A stretch of 64,000 bases of DNA from Serripes groenlandicus (Eukaryota > Mollusca > Bivalvia > Cardiida > Cardiidae). Numbering within the stretch: position 1 is the stretch's first letter; each line of letters begins with the position of its first letter. Of the stretch, positions 9,737-20,880 are shown piece after piece. The position numbers were made by a program, and so were the translations under genes. The stretch lies in NCBI GenBank assembly GCA_031761405.1, contig JASEVX010000007.1:37748734-37812733 (forward strand). The letters run 5' to 3'. The notes beneath the pieces are model-generated. The model did no database searches. It saw only the letters and a program-made list of their open reading frames with translations, and was not told the origin of the DNA.

Positions 9737-9806
9737 GTTTGATTGATTAAGTTTAATGCTGTTTTCAACTAGAAATGAAAGTAGGATTCCTTCAATTGTT
9801 TGATTG
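9737..9806 (-). mobile_element. SINE tail remnant
   Basis: TTGATTGATTAAGTTTAATG and GCTGTTTTCAAC are the reverse complement of a CAAT-tailed SINE 3' end. A second TTTGATTGATTAA follows. Confidence 0.5.
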
Positions 9807-9987
9807 ATTAACTTTGAACGTATTTTGTCAAAACATAGAAAATCTCCGTAATTGAATGGATAACCTATAACACAAAGTGGAAAACATTGTGGCAAAAGGA
9901 GAAATTGCACGTTTTGTGCAATTTCTTCTTTTGTCACTATGTTTTCAAAAAGCCGTCTGCTGCAGAGGCATCAGAAAGCCTCTATAT
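9807..9987 (-). mobile_element. MITE (Y), both tips missing
   Basis: Starts at AACTTTGAACGTATTTTGTC and stops at GAAAGCCTCTATA. The body is nearly identical to full copies, including the perfect GCACGTTTTGTGC hairpin. Confidence 0.88.
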
Positions 9988-10134
9988 TTTTTCTACAATA
10001 TTTATGTTATATCACGATTGCCAGGTTTCCAAACATGAACTCTCACCTGAGTACTCTGCACAACTGGCCTCCTACTATCCACATAGAGTATTCATCCTCA
10101 TTTGTGGAAAAGAAACAGTGCTAAGTCACAATGA

Positions 10135-10250
10135 CACTCATCAATCATTGGAAAGAATAGATGCCGGGCTCAGCTCACCAGGGGTTCAAACTCACATCCT
10201 CTGGAAAGATAGCTGTTAATTGCCATTACAAACTGAGCTTTTTCAGGGTC
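10135..10250 (-). mobile_element. tRNA-derived SINE head, decayed
   Basis: Read on the minus strand, AGCTCAGTTTGTAATGGC resembles an A box and GTGAGTTTGAACCCCTGG a B box. No body or tail was recognised, so truncated. Confidence 0.45.
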
Positions 10251-10359
10251 TCATTGAAGTAATGGACAAAGCAGGAATTGCTTTATCATGAGCTATTTCA
10301 TCTTTTGGTACAAGACTTTCAAAAGTTATCTGCTGTACATGCATCTGAATGCGTTCTTC

Positions 10360-10744
10360 TTAAACCCTTTCCCACATACAACAAATCTGCAGCAAACGAC
10401 TAAAAACATATCAACAGGGGCGTCGCTCCCTTTTAGGCACTGTAGGCACGTGTCTACACATTTTTTCTAAAAATGCCCCAAAATGCAGCTGCGGCGATAC
10501 ACATCTGCGTAATGTATCGACCAGATCAGCCCGCGCTGTCCGCGCAGACTGATCCAGCCGACACATTCCTGTGTGGCATGCTTAGGCTGATCCGGGTTGA
10601 TACTTTACGCAGAGTCCACAATGTTGATTTTCTCACAAGACGGCCTACACATTGATTATTGCCAAGCTACGCCCTGATCAAGGCAATTCAGTAATGGAAA
10701 CTCTTTTATAATAACAGAAAAGGTCTGTGTGTGGGAAAGGGTAC
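10360..10744 (-). mobile_element. MITE (O) interrupted by a hAT-like element
   Basis: TTAAACCCTTTCCCACATAC, then CATATCAA, then foreign DNA, then ATCAAGGCAATTCAGTAATGG and GTGTGGGAAAGGGTA. The two halves join correctly across 10415-10676. Confidence 0.8.
10415..10676. mobile_element. hAT-like element remnant with GC-rich core
   Basis: Ends CAGGGGCGTCGCT and AGCTACGCCCTG are near-inverted repeats of the CAGGGGCGTAGC kind typical of hAT elements. ATCAA flanks both sides. The core (GACCAGATCAGCCCGCGCTG; GGCTGATCCGGGTTGATAC) is the GC-rich repeat also found at 12070-12265. Confidence 0.6.
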
Positions 10745-10849
10745 AAAAAGGCTTTACTGTTTGTACTGCCATTGTTTTCCTTTAACTGGCTACGCAGTGA
10801 TGTGGAAATTTTAAGGGTTTATCTGCTTAACATCTTTGGGAAATGAAAT

Positions 10850-11000
10850 AACATCTAGAAATATTTTCAAACCCTGTTGAAAACATTGTGGCATTAATTG
10901 AAGAAATGCTCGTCATGAATAATTTCTTATTTGCTACGTTTTCAAAAGTGCCCTGCTGCAGAGGTGTTTACAATGGATAATATCATGGAAAGGGCTATTT
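10850..11000 (-). mobile_element. Decayed MITE (O)
   Basis: CATCTAGAAATATTTTCAAA, GTTGAAAACATTGTGGC, GAAATGCTCGTCATGAATAA and CCTGCTGCAGAGGTG occur in family order. The ends are eroded. Confidence 0.65.
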
Positions 11001-11322
11001 TTTTCTTTTTCCAGCAATGTTTCTATTTATTCCCACATCATACTTTCATTCTTTCCACCCATTTTATTAGATTTTTAAATCCAGCATATTTATTTTTTTC
11101 CAAAGTTGATAATTGCTGATGGCCTAGAAATTCTCTTTAGAATTGTGAATTCCGTCATAGAATGGAAATTAGTTTCACAAGTTTCTTCGCTGCATGAATT
11201 GTAGGATTGAATATTCCATAATGAATTTTATCATTTGATTCTTGTATATCCTTCAGAACAGAACAGAACACAACACAACCTTTATTATCTCAAACCACAA
11301 GTATGGTAAATGAGAAAAACAA
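11001..11322 (-). repeat. AT-rich DNA with a LINE-like 3' tail
   Basis: Near 11257-11300 the minus strand reads GAGATAATAAAGGTTGTGT followed by repeated GTTCT. This is the look of a non-LTR retrotransposon 3' end (AATAAA plus a simple tail). No coding part is present. The rest is unremarkable. Confidence 0.35.
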
Positions 11323-11552
11323 TTAACCCTTTCCCTCATACGACAATTCTGCAGCAGACGACTTTGAACATATTTTGTCAAATGATACAAAACCTCTATA
11401 ATTGAATGGATAACCTATGACTAAAAGTGGAAAACATTGTGGCAAAAGGAGAAATTGCTCGTTTTGAGCAATTTCTTCTTTTGTCTCTATGTTTTCAAAA
11501 AGCCATCTGCTGCAGAGGCGTCAGAACGCGTCTATATGAGGGAAAGGGTTAA
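11323..11552 (-). mobile_element. MITE (Y), full length
   Basis: TTAACCCTTTCCCTCATACG to ATATGAGGGAAAGGGTTAA. The hairpin uses the GCTCGTTTTGAGC version. Confidence 0.94.
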
Positions 11553-11577
11553 CAGTAAACATGCAATTGTCACATAA

Positions 11578-11702
11578 GACATGATAGGGTGAGAGATGGA
11601 GAGCGAGAGAAAGATGGAGAGCGAGAGAAAGAGGGAGGGAGGGAGAGAGAGTGAGTGAGAGAGAAAGAGAGACAGGAAGACAGAGAGAGAGAGAGAGAGA
11701 TA
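11578..11702 (+). repeat. GA-rich microsatellite
   Basis: Imperfect GAGA and GGGA repeats, with a pure GA run at about 11685-11701. Confidence 0.9.
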
Positions 11703-11775
11703 GACTCACATTGTCTCGGCAAGAAAGGTTTTGGATTGGGTTGGATCCCCGTTCCGGTTGTTCCACATACTCATA

Positions 11776-11948
11776 TTAACCATTTCCCACATATAGACGT
11801 AAGGAGAAATCGCTCATGATGAGCAATTTCCCTTTTGAGACGATGTTTTCATCTCTATTCAATTTTCATTTACAGAGTTTCTCCATATTTTGCCTATATG
11901 TTTTCGAAGACGTCCGCTGCAAATTTGTTGTGTTTGGGAAAGGGTTAA
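11776..11948 (+). mobile_element. MITE (O), left-arm deletion
   Basis: TTAACCATTTCCCACATATAG to GTTTGGGAAAGGGTTAA. The GCAGCAGACGAC block left of the hairpin is missing. Confidence 0.88.
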
Positions 11949-11949
11949 A

Positions 11950-12047
11950 TAATGGTAGTAATGGCTACCCTCCTTTAATGCATCAGTGTCAGATTAGAAT
12001 AATACAAGTAGGACTGGTAATTTACCCAGGAAACACTGTTATATGAG
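11950..12047 (+). mobile_element. SINE body fragment
   Basis: ATGGTAGTAATGGCTACCCTC and GACTGGTAATTTACCCAGG, then ATATGAGCC, recur with the same spacing at 38608 and 56080. Confidence 0.45.
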
Positions 12048-12069
12048 CCATCCCACGAGAAAACCAACA

Positions 12070-12267
12070 TTATAGACTCTGCGCAATGTAACGACCCAGT
12101 CTGCGCAGGCTTTCTATGTGGGCCGACATATTCCGTCTCAGGGGGATAGAGGTATAGAGTAATGATTCCTGAAACAGAAAATCAATCCACAAGAGGCGAA
12201 AGGTGTCTGTCCGGGTTAGCCTGCGCAGCATGCTTAAGCTGATCCGGGTCGATATTGGACGGCTCAA
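12070..12267. repeat. GC-rich dispersed repeat R
   Basis: CCCAGTCTGCGCAGGCTTTC and GCCTGCGCAGCATGCTTAAG, GCTGATCCGGGTCGAT. The same words occur at 10500-10610 inside the hAT-like element. It is much more GC-rich than its surroundings. Its frames have no recognised product. Confidence 0.55.
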
Positions 12268-12382
12268 TTATAACTAAAATACTGTTGAAAAGGGAGTACA
12301 ACAATATTCAACCAAACAAAGTTTCTTACTTACAATGAGTTAATATATGGATAAAAGTTTTATTTTTAGAGTATAAGAGGAT

Positions 12383-12539
12383 TTAACCCTTTCCAACTTG
12401 CAGATGCATTTTGACGCATCTACAGCAGACAACTTTTGAAAACATTTTGACAAAAGGGGAAAGTAGATTTTCAATATGTTTGTCCTGATATATCTTCAAA
12501 GTTGTCTGCTGCAGATTTGTTGTATGTGGGAAAGGGTAA
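12383..12539 (+). mobile_element. MITE (O), hairpin deleted
   Basis: TTAACCCTTTCCAACTTGCAG to GTATGTGGGAAAGGGTAA. The centre lacks the GAAATTGC palindrome. Confidence 0.88.
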
Positions 12540-12580
12540 ATGTAGAACTCAACAATATAATGGTCGCTGTTCCCCAACTG

Positions 12581-12765
12581 TTAACTCTTTCTCACATACA
12601 ACAATTTGCAGCAGACGACTTTGAAAAGCGTATTCGTAAATACGGAAAATGTCTATAAATGAAATAAAGTTTAATTATTTAAAAGAGTTGAGCAATTTCT
12701 CCTTTTGTTAATTTTGTTTCAAACGTGGTTTGCTGCACAAGTGTCTATATGTTTGAAAGGGTTAA
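12581..12765 (-). mobile_element. MITE (O), half hairpin
   Basis: TTAACTCTTTCTCACATACAAC to ATGTTTGAAAGGGTTAA. Only the GAGCAATTTCTCC arm remains. Confidence 0.85.
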
Positions 12766-12789
12766 TCCATCCTCACATAATGCAGATGA

Positions 12790-13009
12790 CGCGTTTCCTA
12801 TGTAAGACAAATTTGCAGCAGATGATTTTGAAAGCATCTAGGTCAAAACATGGAAAATGTCTACAAATAAGACTATTATTATCAAAAAGATTTGAAAATA
12901 TAGTGGAAAGGAGAAATTGCCCAGTTATCGGCAAATTCTTTGTTCAATGATACAATATGTTTTATGCTGCAGATGTGTCATAATGTGCCTACAAGTGGGA
13001 AAGGATTAA
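12790..13009 (-). mobile_element. MITE (O), decayed
   Basis: TTTCCTATGTAAGACAAATT to CAAGTGGGAAAGGATTAA. Hairpin arms no longer pair (GAAATTGCCC/GGCAAATTC). Confidence 0.8.
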
Positions 13010-13377
13010 ATCATTTGTCAAAGAAAGAATTTGGTCAAGCACTTACTTAGGTTTTGCAATATTTATACTTTCATTGATAGTTTTATCCTTATTTTTGCTT
13101 AGATGTTTTCAAACATCTGCTGCTTTTTTATCTGGCATAGAAAATCATTCAGTTGATTGACCTTTGCAATAAAAGAAAAATGTCTTTGGAATGCATTTGC
13201 AACCAACATTTTTGTAAAAAACGGTGGAAATTTAACTCTTTATGAACATCCCTTTTCAAAAATCTTTACTTTTTCTCTGTCTAAAAGCTATTTTTCTATT
13301 TTTCCAGATTTTATATACTTTACTTGATCAGAGTTTTTGATTTTTTGAGAATTTCATCACTTTCATGTGTCACTAAG

Positions 13378-13487
13378 GGCATTTGCAGCAGACGACTTTT
13401 GAATGTTTTCAAAGCTATAATCTAAAGATTAAACTTTAATTATGTCTCCCCCTGTATACAGGGGAGATATATTGTTTTTGTCCTGGG

Positions 13488-13522
<35 letters not shown>

Positions 13523-14112
13523 CCGAAATCGTGTCCGCTCCATATCTCCAAGACGGCTTGAAGGATTTTCATGAAACTTGTGTCAGATGTTCACCTCATG
13601 AAGGCGATGTGCAGAACCCATGTCCCGACCATACAGGTTCAATGTCAAGGTCAGACTTGAAGGTCAAAGGTTTGAGCCTTAATTTCGTGTCCGCTCCATA
13701 TCTCCAAAACGGCTTGAAGAATTTTCATGAAACTTGTGTCAGATGTTCACCTCACGAAGGCGATGTGCAGAACCCATGTTCCGACCATACCGGTTCAAGG
13801 TCAAGGTCAGGCTTGAAGGTCAAAGGTTTGAGCCTGTTTTTCGTGTCCGCTCCATATCTCCAAAACGGCTTGAAGGATTTTCATGAAACTTGTGTCAGAT
13901 GTTCACCTCATCAAGGTGATGTGCAGAACCCATTGTCTGCTTTATAGGTTGGAATCTTTTGAGAGATTTTGACAGATATTTGAGGGGGAGACATCTGTTT
14001 TTTCAAAAACAATTCTAGTTTACAAAGATTTTCTATATTAATTTTTACCTATATATTTTTCAAAGTTCAACTTTTGCTGCAGATTTGATGTATTTCAGAA
14101 AGGGTTAGAATA
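13378..14112 (+). mobile_element. MITE (O) interrupted by a tandem-core element
   Basis: GGGCATTTGCAGCAGACGAC, then TTGAATGTTTTCAAAGC on the left. TTTTCTATATTAATTTTTAC, TTGCTGCAGATTTGATG and GAAAGGGTTAGAA on the right of the insertion at 13442-13994. Confidence 0.65.
13442..13994 (+). mobile_element. Inverted-repeat element with 155-bp tandem core
   Basis: Ends ATGTCTCCCCC and GGGGGAGACAT are a perfect 11-bp inverted repeat, and the left end adds a CCCCTGTATACAGGGG palindrome. A GTCT microsatellite (about 13490-13518) is followed by almost three copies of a 155-bp unit. The units start at about 13528, 13684 and 13840 (TCGTGTCCGCTCCATATCTC). The 138-codon open frame across the units comes from the repetition and is not a gene. 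The layout matches tandem-core elements common in bivalves. Confidence 0.8.
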
Positions 14113-14372
14113 TTGTATCAGGTTAATATTTAAAAGATTTTCTATATTAATTTTTACCTGTATATTTTTCAAAGTTGTTTGCTGCAGATTTGATGTATTT
14201 CGGAAAGGGTTAGAATATTGTATCAGGTTAATATTTAAAAAGGTAAAGTGGACCTAATGTGTAAAGATTTTCTATATTAATTTTTACCTATATATTTTGC
14301 AGATTTGATGTATTTCGGAAAGAGTTAGAATATTGTATTGGGTTAATATTTAAAAAGGTAAAGTGGACCTAA
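14010..14372 (+). repeat. Tandem array containing MITE right ends
   Basis: Three units each contain TTTCTATATTAATTTTTACC, GCAGATTTGATGTATTTC, GAAAGRGTTAGAATATTGTA and GTTAATATTTAAAA. The last two also share GGTAAAGTGGACCTAATGTG. Flanking DNA plus a MITE end was therefore tandemly amplified. Confidence 0.85.
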
Positions 14373-14414
14373 TGTGTTGGGTGACAAGTGACCACAGGAT
14401 ATTTATACCGAAGA

Positions 14415-14619
14415 TTATCCCTTTCCCACTTTGAGAGCATAATGGACACAAATATGGATATTTTCTTAAAAGTTGATAATTATTCAAAGGAGTTGAAAAC
14501 ATTGTGACAAAAGGAGATATTGCTCATCATGAGCAATTTCTCCTTTTGTCGCAATGTTTTCAAATACATCAATCCGCTACAGATGTGTCAGAAATCTGTT
14601 TGCCAATAGGCAAGGGTAT
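14415..14619 (-). mobile_element. MITE (O)
   Basis: TTATCCCTTTCCCACTTTGAG to GCCAATAGGCAAGGGTAT. The hairpin GATATTGCTCATCATGAGCAATTTC is almost perfect. Confidence 0.85.
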
Positions 14620-15485
14620 GAAGACAGTTAAAGGTGAATGGACTGGTATCCACCACGACACATGAAATCAAGACCTATAATGATTTTAAAATTAACTGCA
14701 ATTAGGACTATATTGAATGCTTGAATAGTTTGTGTTTGGTCATAACCACACTCGACAGGCTCTAGGATATTTATAGGGCTAGATCACTAATCAGACTTCA
14801 CAGAAGGTACTGGCTGATCTTAAGTGCATGAAGGTCTGTTTTTGTGTGACGGGTCCCAAATTATTTGTTTGGTTTAGGGAGTAAGAATGAGTGGATTTAC
14901 AATGTCAAAGTTTCTATCCGATTACCTGGTTGAACCCTTCTCTTGGGAGTCAAACATATCTATTAATTTTTGATCATACACATATATACGATGATATTTT
15001 ATATCAATGATTTTTGGGAAATTAAGTTTAACACGCCCAGTAAACTAATGAATCAACTACCAAAGCTAATCAGAAAATAAAAATCGTGAAACTTTTCACA
15101 AAAGACACCTGACATTTTGTAGTCAAACTTGTAAGAAAAAAGAAAGAGCACTGAGTAAATCTTCAAGGACAGCGAGGGCCAGGGTTATTTTAATAGCTTA
15201 TTGCTGTATGTGAAGAATATTATTTCTTTCGATAATTTGTGTTGGTTTTTGTCGGACATAGAATGAAAGGCTGATTGCCTTTGAACTATAGGCATTAGTC
15301 ATACCGAGATAGATGTTTTGTTCATATTTGTACAATGCTGACTTGGTATGCATTATACAACCGGTATTTTGGAATGAAATTTTGACTTGATTCACTACAA
15401 GATTAGAAAACTCTTTCTTAAACATTTCCGACTTATTTGTGCGTACTTGCTAATACAATTCATCCAAGTACACAGATGCCTCTGG
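14620..15485. other. Unique stretch with one small open frame
   Basis: No repeats recognised. A 28-codon ATG frame at 14887-14973 (MSGFTMSKFLSDYLVEPFSW, then ESNISINF, stop) looks protein-like but lacks splice borders or a known motif. The minus strand has a 75-codon frame at 15198-15425, also unrecognised. Confidence 0.4.
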
Positions 15486-16640
15486 CAGTTGCTTTGGCCC
15501 TCATGGCATTATGACCCATGGTTTATGGAGGACTGTAATGACTTATGGTTTAAGGAGGTCATATTTGGACTCATGGTTTATGGAGGTCACATTATGATTC
15601 ATAGTTTATGGGAGTCACATTATATATAATTATATATATATATATATATATATATGACTCATGGTTTATGGAGATTGATTATGATTCATGGTTAATGGAG
15701 GTCACATAACGATTCTTGGTTTGTGGAGGTCGGATTATGATTCATGGTTTATGGAGGTCGCATTATGACTAATAGTTTATGAAGGTCGCATTATGATTCA
15801 TGGTTTATGAAGGTCATATTATGATTCATGGTTTATGGAGGTTGCATTATGATTCATGGTTCATGGAGGTCACGTTATGGTTTATGGAGGTCGCATTATG
15901 ATTCATGGTTTATGGAGGGTGCATTATGACTCATGGTTTATGGAGGGTGCATTCTGACTAATGGTTTGTGGAGATCGCATTATGATTCATGGTTTGTGGA
16001 AGTCGCGTTATGACTAATGGTTTATGGAAGTCACATTATGACTAATGGTTTATGGAGGTTGCATTATGATTCATGGTTTATGGAGGTTACATTATGACTC
16101 ATGGTTTGTGGAGGTCGCATTCTGACTCGTTGTTTATGGAGGTTGCTCCATGACTCAAGGTTAATGGATGTTGCATTGTTACTCATGGTTTGTGGATTTC
16201 GCATTATGATTAATGGTTTATGGAGTTTACATTTTGACTTATGTCGCATTATGGCTCTAAGGGTTGTTGGTTGCATTATGGCTCTCAGGGATTTTGGAAT
16301 TTGCATTATTCATCTCAGAATTCATTGAGGTTGCTTTATAGCTCTCAGGGTTTCTAGCGGTTGCATTATGGCTCACATGGTTTTTAGAGGTCACATTACA
16401 CTCTCAGGGTTTCTGGAGGTCTCATGCCTTTCAGGGATTGTGGAGCTCACATTATGGCTCTCAGGGATTTTGAAGACTGCATTATGGCTCTCAGGGATTT
16501 TGAAGATTGCATTATAGCTCTCAGGGATATTTAAGGTTGTATTATGGCTCTCAGGGATTATTGAGGTCACATTATATCTCCCAAGTTACATTTACATCAC
16601 ATTATGGGTTTGTGGATGTTACATTATGACTCAGGTTATA
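15486..16640 (+). repeat. 28-bp minisatellite
   Basis: Some 40 imperfect copies of ATTATGATTCATGGTTTATG-GAGGTCGC. From about 16240 the unit shifts to 30 bp with ATTATGGCTCTCAGGGATTT-TGAAG. An AT run interrupts at 15623-15652. Short frames on both strands come from the repetition. Confidence 0.92.
15623..15652. repeat. AT microsatellite
   Basis: A pure TA alternation of about 30 bp within the minisatellite. Confidence 0.9.
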
Positions 16641-16839
16641 TATACCCATTTTACCAAGATTCGGTCTTATGTCTTGAGAAAATTAGGTGACTATGAACTT
16701 ACCCTGTATTCTTTTCGCCTGCTAAATTTACACAATAGTGACAAATCATATTTCTATTTCAATCTGTTCATTTCTGTCTGATAAGATTAACTTTTCCCCC
16801 TTAGACAAATGATTTGAAACATGACTGCAAAAATGATAT

Positions 16840-16979
16840 TTAACCCTTTCCCTCATATAGACACTTTCTGACGCAGCAGCAGACGGCCTTTTGAAAATAT
16901 AATAAGTGACAAAAGAAGAAATTGCTCGTTTTGAGTAAAGTCGTCTGCTGAAGAATTGTCGTATGAGGGAAAGGGTTAA
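16840..16979 (+). mobile_element. MITE (Y), internal deletion
   Basis: TTAACCCTTTCCCTCATATAG to ATGAGGGAAAGGGTTAA, only 140 bp. The deletion removes the right hairpin arm, joining GCTCGTTTTGAG to TAAAGTCGTCTGCTG. Confidence 0.93.
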
Positions 16980-17114
16980 GTCATTATAGGTTGAACAAGT
17001 TGTTTTTTGGGGTTTAAGATATGAAAATAGGTAGAAGGGAAGAAAGTTGAATGCAATATTTTTTAAAAGATTGGCCGCAGATTTTCTTTTGAATTTCAGC
17101 ATTGTATTCTCTTC

Positions 17115-17344
17115 TTAACCCTTTCCCTCATACTGCAATTCTGCAGCAGACGACTTTGAACATGATTTGTCAAAAGATGGAAAATCTCTATGATTAAATG
17201 GATAACCTATGACTAAATGTGGAAAACATTGTGGCAAAAGGTGAAATTGCTCGTTTTGAACAATTTTTTCTTTTGTCACTATGTTTTCAAAACGCCGTCT
17301 GCTGCATAGGCGTCAAAAAGCGTATATATGAGGGAAAGGGTTAA
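17115..17344 (-). mobile_element. MITE (Y), full length
   Basis: TTAACCCTTTCCCTCATACTG to ATATGAGGGAAAGGGTTAA. The loop side has a mispair (GCTCGTTTTGAACAATTT). Confidence 0.93.
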
Positions 17345-18027
17345 TTTACTTAGCCCTTAAATTTCCTGTATAGAACTGATATTAAATGACTTCTCTTTGC
17401 TTCTTTTGAAAACATTTTGAGAAAAAGAGAAAGCTGAATTTCTATGATTTCAACAATATTTTCTAATTGTACAATTATGATATGTTGTATTCCCTATTTT
17501 CTTTGTATTCCATTGTTTACTCAACAAGATAATAGAACTCAATTCAATAGAATCTAAAAATAGATCATAAGGTAAAAGGTTAACAATTTACCTGCTTTGA
17601 TATTTTAAGAGTTTTTGCTTTGAAATTTAAAACGACTGAAATAAAAATTGTAACATCTATTATCAGTGAAACGGAAGTATAAACTTCATACAGAGTTTAA
17701 AACAGTGTACAGCAAGGAGGAATTTCTGATTTAAATGAGCCTTTTTCAACAATGAATTATAAAGTCATCTGCCGCAGACTGTGATCACTCGGTCTGTACT
17801 AATGGAAAAGGGTTAGGGAAAGTTCTTTTTTGACTTTATGGTTGGTGATTTTCTATAGAACAGGACATTGTTTTAACAGGAAAATTATTTTATGGCAGTG
17901 CTTACTATGTATGAGGACAGGTATGGTGTGTTTTATATCTCTGACAGTCATGATTGTGGTTTATTAATTTTTCATGTGGTTTTTAGCACTTCAAATGATC
18001 ATTTGCAATGAAAATTTCAAGGGCTTG
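17345..18027. other. AT-rich stretch with MITE traces only
   Basis: GAGGAATTTCTGATTTAAATG and GTCATCTGCCGCAGAC near 17720-17790 are decayed MITE words. No exon-like segment seen. Confidence 0.45.
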
Positions 18028-18220
18028 ACCACCCCTTTCCATCATACAGACGCTTTCTGATTTTCTAAAACATTGTTGCAAAAGGAGAAATTGCTCATAA
18101 TATTATTGAGGTTTTGTCTTTTTGCCGCAATATTTCCAAAATTTAGTCAATATTAATATTTATTCTATGTTTTTGCCTACTTGTTTCCAAAGTCGTCTGC
18201 TGTTGTATGTAGGAAAGGGT
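18028..18220 (+). mobile_element. MITE (O/Y), shortened
   Basis: CCCTTTCCATCATACAGACGC to TTGTATGTAGGAAAGGG. The TTAA is lost at both tips. Confidence 0.75.
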
Positions 18221-18720
18221 CGATAATATGGAATTATATTCTTCACAAGTTGTAGCAGGTAGATACCTGCATGGTTTCTTTTTTTCTTTTATAGAACTAT
18301 TTTGGTCTTTTTCTGTTTTACTTCATTAAAATAAAATTGTACTTTTAAGAAAAATTGTAGAATTGGATATTATATGAGCCTATAGTGTTCCTGGACTGTT
18401 TACCTCTATTAGGTTAAATTCAATTCTGCATTAGGAATAAAATCCCAGGAAAATGGAAATATTTAAAAAATTGAAATATAGAAAAAATGACACAAATTTG
18501 AAGATATGTTTCTGAAAAATTAGAAATATGCTCTTGTGAACAATTTCTCTTTTTTCCCCGCAATATCTTAAAAAATGTGTTTGCTTCAGAGGCATGAAAT
18601 AGAAGATTCCGCATTGAGGATAATGTAAGTATTGTGTATATATTATTGTCATTTATGGACAATAAATTTAGAAGAAATATCTTTTTGCAGCATTTGCCAT
18701 TTGAGCTATGAAGTATTTTG

Positions 18721-18970
18721 TTCAACCTTTCCCCCACATATACAACAAAACTGCAGTAGAACATTTTTAAACATTGAGGGTAAAATTTGGAATTTCTCTA
18801 TAAATGAAAGTATCAATATTGAATAGAGTTGAAAACAATTTGTTGCAAATTTGGAGAAGTTTATTATTCCTTTTGAGCAATTTTTCCTTTTTGCCACTAT
18901 TATTTAAAGCTGTATATGCTGTAGATGTGTCAAAAATGTGTCTGCATATAATATTATGTGAAAGGGTTAA
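18721..18970 (-). mobile_element. MITE (O)
   Basis: TTCAACCTTTCCCCCACATA to ATTATGTGAAAGGGTTAA. It shares its TTAA with the next copy. Confidence 0.8.
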
Positions 18971-19191
18971 TCCTTTCCCTCATATAGACGCTTTCTGACG
19001 CCTCTGCAGCAGAGGGCTTTTTGAAAACATAGTGACAAAAGAAGAAATTGCACAAAACGTGCAATTTCTCCTTTTGCCACAATGTTTTCCACTTTTTGTC
19101 ATAGGTTATCAATTCTGGAGATTTTCTATGTTTTGACAAAATACGTTCAAAGTCATCTGCTGCAGAATTGTCGTATGAGGGAAAGGGTTAA
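18967..19191 (+). mobile_element. MITE (Y), full length
   Basis: TTAATCCTTTCCCTCATATAG to ATGAGGGAAAGGGTTAA. The perfect GCACAAAACGTGC hairpin is present. Confidence 0.93.
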
Positions 19192-19499
19192 TCACCTAAT
19201 GGGATATTTTTAGCTCGACTATTCGAAGAATATGAGAGCTTTACTACCCGTACGAAGATTTTAACAGGATTCCAGCAGGACCCTGGTAGGAATGTACCAG
19301 GAATCTAGCAGGAATCAATTTTTCCTGCAGGAATGTAACCGTACATGGAAAAAACCTAATTTCCTACAGGGAAAATTTGTTCATACTGGAAAAGTTTCCT
19401 GCTATAGTAACAGGAATCCCTTTACTGTAGCTGGAATATTGGTGAAATTCATATTCCTACTAGGAATAATTCATCTTATAATATTTAAAATCTCCAGTT

Positions 19500-20880
19500 A
19501 ATGAAACTTTGGCAGGATTTCTAGAACTTATACTTTTTCATAGCAGGAATTTTATACTTTAACATTTTACTAACTTGGATTCTGAAACTTAGAAAATATG
19601 CAAAAGAAAATCTAAAACTTTAATTAAAAAAAATGGTATACAATCCTTAGTTCCCCACTGGGGTATTCAAGATCAGTAGGTACAATCCTAAATGAAAAAG
19701 CCATTGAAATTTAAATAGCAATTTCTCCTTTCCTCACAATATTTTTAAAATGTGTTTGCTGTAGATGCATAGAAATGCCTCTACAAATTGGTAAGGGTCA
19801 ACTTATTTACCCGGGAAAACTTAGCAGCTAACCTATTTTTAACCTACACAAATGAGTCATGTCATACAAAAATGACATTTGGTCTCTGCAACCAGCCGAT
19901 ATTCATATAACTTGATAAACCTGCCCAGTCTGCTTCTAAGGGTCTCTAGTCACACACACACACAGCTTTAACTACACAGGGGGGAAACAATGACTTAATG
20001 TAAAACTTGACATAGAAGTATTAACTGTGATCATAGTTCATTGATATATAATGTGGGTTTTCATATGACGTGGCTCAATCTCTCCCCAGCATTTTAAACA
20101 AAGGTCGGTGACTTAATTATGACGCAATAGGTCACGTGAATGTTAGACAGGCAGGATTTATGTAAAAGTAAGTTGGACTTTCCCAAAGCATTTATATTCT
20201 GATCAGTCCAAATTAATGAATTGGTGACAATTGTTATTAACTAGATTTAAAAAATGCTTCAAAAGTGTTACATATCTTCACCTCTGTGCAAATTTGACCA
20301 GATTTTTATAGATTCTTCAAACAAACAACTAGACACCATTTAAAAACATTGTGAGAAGAGGTGAAACACTTACCTTTCGAGTGTATTCAAACATCGTATA
20401 TATATTTTGGATTTACGGTGACTATCAAGAGGAGTTGTTTTTTGTTAGTTTTTCTTTCAGCTAACAAGCTTTTGAAAACATTGTAATAAAAAGGAGAAAC
20501 CAAGTAATTTCTGAGTCGATTCATAAACCATGTATACATATCTCTACTATCAAACATTTGTTTTAAGTTTTACTTTCAGCTAACCAACTTTTAATTTTGA
20601 AACATTGTTGGAAAGGGAAAAACACATTACGTCTGATGAATGCGTCTGCAAGTGAAAAAGAGTTAATTTAAGTGTGCAAATGGATATTAAGTGTGAAGTT
20701 ATTTATACAGTGTCTCTTAAGTAATTTAATTATCTAAGGAAAATCTGGAATAAACTCATATTTATCAACCACTCCCATCGACGGTCTGTAATATTTTTAA
20801 TTGATTTATGTTTAAAGTCTTAAAACTTTTCTGCATATTTGTTACTTTCGACAAGTCACTTTTGTTATGCATTGATCTTG
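19500..20880. other. Mostly unique DNA upstream of the first-exon candidate
   Basis: Decayed MITE words occur at 19715-19800 and 20335-20665. A short CA run is near 19953. TATGACGTGGC (about 20077) and GGTCACGTGAATG (about 20130) are bZIP/E-box-like words about 0.8 kb before the exon. No coding frame. Confidence 0.4.

Noticed and set aside
11521..11766. 81-codon Ser/Leu-rich frame on the minus strand
   Set aside because: Produced by the GA microsatellite.
13531..13947. 138-codon frame with a protein-level repeat
   Set aside because: It is the 155-bp tandem core of a mobile element; the frame exists because the units lack stops.
15486..16640. CRISPR-like array
   Set aside because: The repeats are contiguous without unique spacers, in a eukaryotic context; a minisatellite explains them.
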